Origin: Paraperlucidibaca sp.
GTDB taxonomy: Bacteria > Pseudomonadota > Gammaproteobacteria > Pseudomonadales > Moraxellaceae
DNA length: 33,809 nt
NCBI GenBank assembly: GCA_018066805.1
Contig: JAGPVX010000037.1
Location: 1 to 33,809 of the forward strand
Direction of reading: 5' to 3'
Positions 31,299-33,809 of this stretch are shown here, piece by piece. The notes under the pieces are model-generated. The model did no database searches. It was not told where the DNA came from and saw only the letters and a program-made list of their open reading frames with translations. Position 1 is the first letter of the stretch; each line of letters begins with the position of its first letter. The position numbers and the translations under genes are program-made.

Positions 31299-31652
31299 TT
31301 ACTTCTTCTTTTTCTTGAACATATCAAGCATGCGTTCGGTAACAGCAAAGCCGCCGAAGATGTTGATACTGGCCAAGAAAACAGCGAAAGCGCCCAAAAG
31401 GCTGGTAGGGGTAATGGTTTGCAGCGCAGCAGGGTCTGTGCCCGTAGCCACGGTTTGCAGCATGGCACCGACAATAATAATGCCGGACAATGCGTTGGTT
31501 ACCGCCATTAATGGTGTGTGCAGCGCAGGTGTTACGCCCCAAACCACGTAGTAGCCGACATAAATAGCCAGCACGAAAATGGTAAAGGTAGTGACAAATG
31601 GCACGCTGGTAGCGTGCTCTGCCAACTGACTTACCTGAGACATATCAATCAT
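31299..31652 (-). CDS. pntAB: NAD(P) transhydrogenase subunit alpha, membrane part
   Basis: This 117-residue protein is the membrane portion of the alpha subunit, which in E. coli is fused to the soluble part; here, as in pseudomonads and alphaproteobacteria, it is separate. It has about three transmembrane helices: [37 protein letters not shown] and [25 protein letters not shown], and ends with a basic [24 protein letters not shown] is the family signature. ATG 31652 has GGGAG eight bases upstream; ATG 31643 is an in-frame alternative. It lies between pntAA and pntB with short gaps. Confidence 0.95.
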   Translation of the reverse strand: MIDMSQVSQLAEHATSVPFVTTFTIFVLAIYVGYYVVWGVTPALHTPLMAVTNALSGIIIVGAMLQTVATGTDPAALQTITPTSLLGAFAVFLASINIFGGFAVTERMLDMFKKKKK

Positions 31653-31667
31653 TTGGAAAGCTCCCGA

Positions 31668-32801
31668 TCAATTCGGTTTTTGGTAGTTGACCGTGCCGGC
31701 ATCAACAATCAGCGTGGGCTTAACCATGTCATCTTCACGGTTCAAGACGATCTCGCTGGTTTCTTTGTTGTGCATTGGCGCTAAGAAATTCAGCATGTTG
31801 CGGGCATATAAAGCAGAAGCTTCAGTTGCCACTAATGCCGGAATGTTGCCAATACCAACAATGCGCACGCCGTTTTCAGTCACCACGATTTGATCGAGCT
31901 GCGAACCTTCGACGTTACCGCCTGAGCTCACGGCCATATCGATAATGATCGAACCTGGCTTCATCTTCGCAACAGTCTCGGCTTTCACCAATGTCGGCGC
32001 TTTACGACCAGGAATCTGTGCTGTGGTAATCACCACGTTGGCATTCGACACCGCTTTATCGACCACAGCCGCTTGATCACGGATGTATTCTGGCGATGGC
32101 TGCCAAGCGTAACCGCCCGTGCTCAAGGCTTTGGCGGCCTCTTCTTCGCTCATTGGCACGTCTAACCAACGACCACCGAGCGATTCAACTTGCTCGCGTG
32201 CAGCAGGACGCAAATCTGACGCTTCCACCACAGCACCTAAGCGCTTAGCGGTCGCGATGGCTTGTAGGCCAGCCACGCCAACACCCAAGATCACGGCGCG
32301 TGCAGGCTTAATAGTGCCAGCAGCGGTCATCATCATGGGAAATAGGCCTGCGTATTCGTTCGCAGCCATGAGCACGGCCTTGTAGCCGGCCACGTTAGCT
32401 TGCGACGACAGAATATCGGAGCTTTGCGCGCGCGTGATGCGCGGAATCAATTCCATCGCAACGCAGGTCAGACCTTTAGCGGCATAAGCATCGAAATGAG
32501 TGTTTTGATGAGGTGCAAAAGCAGCCAGTACAGTTGCACCTTGCTTCATCAAAGCCACTTCATCAGCGGTTGGTGCAGCAACTTTCAGCACAATATCTGA
32601 TGCACTTAATGTATCAGCAGCACTAGCAGCGATGCTGGCACCAGCGGCTTCATAGGCGCTGTCGATACAGCTAGCGGCAACACCAGCACCAGCTTGCACA
32701 ACAACTTTGCAGCCCATAGCCACAAACTTCTTTACGGTCTCTGGAGTTGCAGCGACACGCGTCTCGCCAGCCAGAGTTTCCGCGGGGATACCAATCTGCA
32801 T
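31668..32801 (-). CDS. pntAA: NAD(P) transhydrogenase subunit alpha, NAD(H)-binding part
   Basis: This 377-residue soluble subunit binds NAD(H) and passes hydride to the NADP(H) domain of PntB. It begins MQIGIPAETLAGETRVAATPETV, has LIPRITRAQSSDILSSQANVAGYKAV near 119-144, the Rossmann loop VILGVGVAGLQAIATAKRLGA near 171-191 with Asp in EASDLRPAAREQVES, and the mobile-loop region GRKAPTLVKAETVAKMKPGSIIIDMAVSSGGNVEGS. Alanine dehydrogenase is the nearest relative by fold, but the loop and the following pntAB and pntB settle the call. ATG 32801 has GAGG seven bases upstream. It is the first gene of the operon. Confidence 0.97.
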   Translation of the reverse strand: MQIGIPAETLAGETRVAATPETVKKFVAMGCKVVVQAGAGVAASCIDSAYEAAGASIAASAADTLSASDIVLKVAAPTADEVALMKQGATVLAAFAPHQNTHFDAYAAKGLTCVAMELIPRITRAQSSDILSSQANVAGYKAVLMAANEYAGLFPMMMTAAGTIKPARAVILGVGVAGLQAIATAKRLGAVVEASDLRPAAREQVESLGGRWLDVPMSEEEAAKALSTGGYAWQPSPEYIRDQAAVVDKAVSNANVVITTAQIPGRKAPTLVKAETVAKMKPGSIIIDMAVSSGGNVEGSQLDQIVVTENGVRIVGIGNIPALVATEASALYARNMLNFLAPMHNKETSEIVLNREDDMVKPTLIVDAGTVNYQKPN

Positions 32802-33056
32802 GGTTCGTCCTCATCTTGCGTTTAAGTCGCCCATCATACGTGAATAGAGGAGCGACTCGGTAAAAGCGGCAGATTACCGCAGGAAGTAACCGGCGGATTG
32901 TAAGCTATCTGCTACGACTTTTGTCGAGGCTATGCAGAGAAAATGCCAGAAATTCGTTTACACAAAATTACCAAAAACCTGATGTAATGCTCAACAAGTT
33001 TACACTTGCGTGGTAAATTCACTCACACACAACAATAAAACTTGAGTGAACCTGTC
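32802..33056. other. Divergent intergenic region between pntAA and the OmpA-family gene
   Basis: A 255-base region that must carry both promoters. The half next to the OmpA gene is AT-rich, with two TTTACAC copies (near 32957 and 32999) about 42 bases apart, either of which could be a -35 element or part of a repeated operator. No clear -10 at the right spacing is seen, and no RNA gene. Confidence 0.35.
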
Positions 33057-33809
33057 ATGCCTATTTCACGCCTAGCCGCAGCGGCCCTACTAGCCTCTAC
33101 ATGCAGCGCTGCACTCGCTGATGTTCCTGAGCAAACCAACGGCGTATACAACTTCTATATTGGCGCCATGTTCAATGCCACCGACGACAGCCGTCAAAAT
33201 GTTGACCACGGCTATGGTGTAACCGGCGCGTTAGACATTCCTATCATGAGTTGGGGCGAGCGTTGGGCATTTGAAATTGCCGCCAATGCCAGCACGCTAA
33301 AAACAAATAAAACCCAAGATACCAACTACTTTCGCCAAGCATTAACCGGTTCGCTGATGTATTCATTTGGCGATCGCGATGAATTCACACCTTATGTCCT
33401 CGCTGGCGCTGGCTATGTGCACAACGACACTAACTTTCTCGATGAAGATGGCCTTACTGCCCACATCGGTCTCGGCCTAACCAAGCTCATTGGCAAAACA
33501 GTTCGTGGTCGTATTGAGGTCCAAGGCGTATATGACGACTTTAATAGCCAAGATATTTTTGATACCACTATAAGCGCCGGTGTCGAAGTGCCATTGGGCA
33601 AGGTTGAGCGCGTAGAAGTTATTCGTGAAGTGGAAGTGATTCGCGAAGTCCCAGCACCAGCTGTAGCACCTATCATTAAAGAGGTTGCTCCAGCTGACAC
33701 CGACAATGATGGCATCGCCGATGATCGCGACCAATGCCCAGACACACTGGCCGGCGTCCGCACAGACAACACCGGCTGTGCCATTGCCCAAGCAGCAACA
33801 CTCAACAAC
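33057..33809 (+). CDS. OmpA-family outer membrane protein (5' part, runs off the window)
   Basis: The frame from ATG 33057 is open to the right edge, giving 251 codons. It starts with a signal peptide (MPISRLAAAALLASTCSAALA, cleaved near 22), then an eight-strand-type outer-membrane barrel of about 170 residues with alternating segments such as YNFYIGAMFNATDDSR, FTPYVLAGAGYVHND and AHIGLGLTKLIGKTVRGRIEV. A linker with an IREVEVIREV repeat follows, then a calcium-binding type-3 thrombospondin-like repeat, DTDNDGIADDRDQCPDT, near 221-237. The usual next element is the peptidoglycan-binding OmpA domain, beyond the window. In related porins this anchors the outer membrane to the cell wall. No strong ribosome-binding site is seen. 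Confidence 0.88.
   Translation, partial: MPISRLAAAALLASTCSAALADVPEQTNGVYNFYIGAMFNATDDSRQNVDHGYGVTGALDIPIMSWGERWAFEIAANASTLKTNKTQDTNYFRQALTGSLMYSFGDRDEFTPYVLAGAGYVHNDTNFLDEDGLTAHIGLGLTKLIGKTVRGRIEVQGVYDDFNSQDIFDTTISAGVEVPLGKVERVEVIREVEVIREVPAPAVAPIIKEVAPADTDNDGIADDRDQCPDTLAGVRTDNTGCAIAQAATLNN

Noticed and set aside
1..33809. CRISPR arrays, tRNA or rRNA genes, insertion sequences, prophage genes
   Set aside because: No regularly spaced repeats, no cloverleaf or conserved rRNA segments, no transposase or integrase signatures and no terminal inverted repeats were seen.

Overview
The window is ordinary bacterial chromosome from a gammaproteobacterium, probably near the pseudomonad or cellvibrionad groups. 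The evidence is gene content and order: csrA-lysC-alaS-recX-recA-pncC, mutS-fdxA, a transhydrogenase alpha subunit split into PntAA and PntAB, a class Ia NrdA with two N-terminal ATP-cones, and an RstA/RstB-like two-component pair. The order or genus cannot be fixed from the sequence alone. I see no rRNA, tRNA, insertion sequence, prophage or CRISPR array.

Layout. 1-878 (-): 5' part of the Na+/H+ antiporter gene nhaB. 1096-1998 (+): YihG-like acyltransferase. 2015-8644 (-): csrA, lysC, alaS, recX, recA and pncC, with a perfect LexA box between pncC and recA. 8749-13407 (+): a tight five-gene cassette (two iron-type alcohol dehydrogenases, a hotdog thioesterase, a succinate-semialdehyde dehydrogenase and a YeaO/DUF488 protein) lying between the recA block and mutS. 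13437-14600 (-): NnrS. 14856-15857 (+): a nitronate monooxygenase-like flavoprotein behind an unusually structured 240-base leader. 15957-19062 (+): mutS and fdxA. 19606-21950 (-): histidine kinase and response regulator. 22495-27047 (+): nrdA, nrdB and a small membrane/coiled-coil gene, preceded by a regulatory region with four good NrdR boxes, one degenerate box and two DnaA-box-like sites. 27094-28941 (+): paraoxonase-like propeller protein and tcdA. 28959-29702 (-): secreted Gln/Ala-rich repeat protein of unknown function. 29898-32801 (-): pntB, pntAB, pntAA. 33057-end (+): 5' part of an OmpA-family porin-like gene.

How the genes work together. The left block couples translation fidelity (AlaS), carbon-storage regulation (CsrA), aspartate-family amino acid synthesis (LysC) and SOS recombination (RecA/RecX). 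The alcohol dehydrogenase, thioesterase and SSADH cassette reads as a route that could oxidise a C4 alcohol or omega-hydroxy acid to succinate; the substrate is inferred, not shown. NnrS and the nitronate monooxygenase-like gene sit close together but on opposite strands and may both deal with reactive nitrogen compounds. The nrd operon makes deoxyribonucleotides, and its upstream region suggests control by NrdR and DnaA.

The most interesting items are the nrdA regulatory region, the nitronate monooxygenase leader with a possible 17-residue leader peptide, the probable internal start in lysC, the catabolic cassette, and three uncharacterised products (the Gln/Ala repeat protein, the coiled-coil protein behind nrdB, and the paraoxonase homologue with a changed catalytic position). 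I did not find a clearly new multi-gene defence or mobile system.
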